From Prosapia bicincta (taxonomy: Eukaryota; Arthropoda; Insecta; Hemiptera; Cercopidae): DNA of 64,000 nucleotides. A program made the position numbers and the translations under genes. How positions within the stretch are numbered: position 1 is the stretch's first letter; every line of letters begins with the position of its first letter. Location: NCBI GenBank assembly GCA_036971475.1, contig JBAIZL010000005.1, forward strand, positions 240,973,823-241,037,822, in the 5' to 3' direction. The notes beneath the pieces are model-generated. The model was not told the origin of the DNA. It saw only the letters and a list, made by a program, of their open reading frames with translations, and did no database searches. Below are positions 63,416 to 64,000 of the stretch, piece by piece.

Positions 63416-64000
63416 TAAACAACTAGTGTAACTTACTCATGATATATCCTTAGAATATACATCTTTAGCTCATGTATATATACATGTTAAGAAATTGTAT
63501 TATGATAGCACATATACAATTTTTTTTAATGTATAAAAATGAGAATTTAATTCCTAAATTCATTGAAAGAATAGTATTATAAAAAAAATTCTTAAAAAGA
63601 TAGTTATACAATTCAGACAGAATAAAGTCTAAAGTTAATAATAAGAATAAAGTTAAGTTTGGAAATAAAATATGTTTATGGTAAATTAAACAAGGGTGAA
63701 CCATATAAAAGGCAAGAATATAAATAAATAAAGAATTGAGAAGTTTTTCTAATAAAGTTAAAACAGTTAATGAACAAAATTAAAAAATTGGAAAGATAAG
63801 AGGTTTGATGAAAAATGGATTTACTACAACTAATGACCTAAAAAACAGCCCAGTATTAGTTGAAATGAAACAAACCTAAAATTCACCTTATTGGAAATGG
63901 AAATATTATGTAAATAACCGAAATATTCATTCTGCAATAATATTAGACATGGTATTAGAATAATGATATTAGTGGGAAATATTGACCCCTGTATAACACC
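63416..64000. other. AT-rich end of window, no gene seen
   Basis: No supportable feature. Confidence 0.4.

Overview
This is AT-rich eukaryotic nuclear DNA, most likely from an arthropod and probably an insect. The signs are spliced coding exons with GT/AG borders, long AT-rich intergenic stretches, and a transposon set dominated by Penelope-like elements (PLEs), with pogo/jerky, mariner, piggyBac-like and jockey/I-like LINE remnants. There are no operons, CRISPR arrays or bacterial features. The exact taxon cannot be read from the sequence.

Layout. 1-306: a small ~120-bp tandem repeat. 1484-2600: a degraded PLE on the minus strand. 4449-12052: a ~7.5-kb satellite array with a 117-bp unit plus 124-bp and 103-bp variants and an 880-bp higher-order duplication. 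12-16 kb: intergenic, with a possible small minus-strand gene and paired CCAAT boxes. 16835-17815: an intact single-exon MTG1-type mitochondrial GTPase, the clearest gene here. 16.2-22.4 kb: a cluster of inverted-repeat (foldback) structures, most touching (AT)n tracts and several made of PLE tails. 23.1-31.7 kb: a nested transposon block holding a TA-flanked MITE, a circularly permuted PLE, a LINE fragment, a jerky/pogo transposase and a second DNA element near its 5' end. 31.7-42 kb: AT-rich, with no gene seen. 42.0-44.2 kb: a piggyBac-like element containing a PLE foldback. 47.0-48.2 kb: another TTAA-bounded element.

50579-62585: the last four recognisable exons of a minus-strand protein gene. 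Reading phase matches at all three junctions. Its ~8.6-kb intron holds CA repeats, two PLE clusters and a piggyBac-like copy. It encodes a basic, probably nuclear C-terminal tail; a KDM7/PHF8-type demethylase tail is only a weak guess. 62935-63260: a dead mariner.

Host genes are therefore MTG1 and the four-exon tail gene, plus some low-confidence exon candidates. The unusual biology is in the repeats: PLE copies that are circularly permuted, head-to-head or folded back, and a satellite with 117-bp periodicity that stays open on both strands for hundreds of codons.
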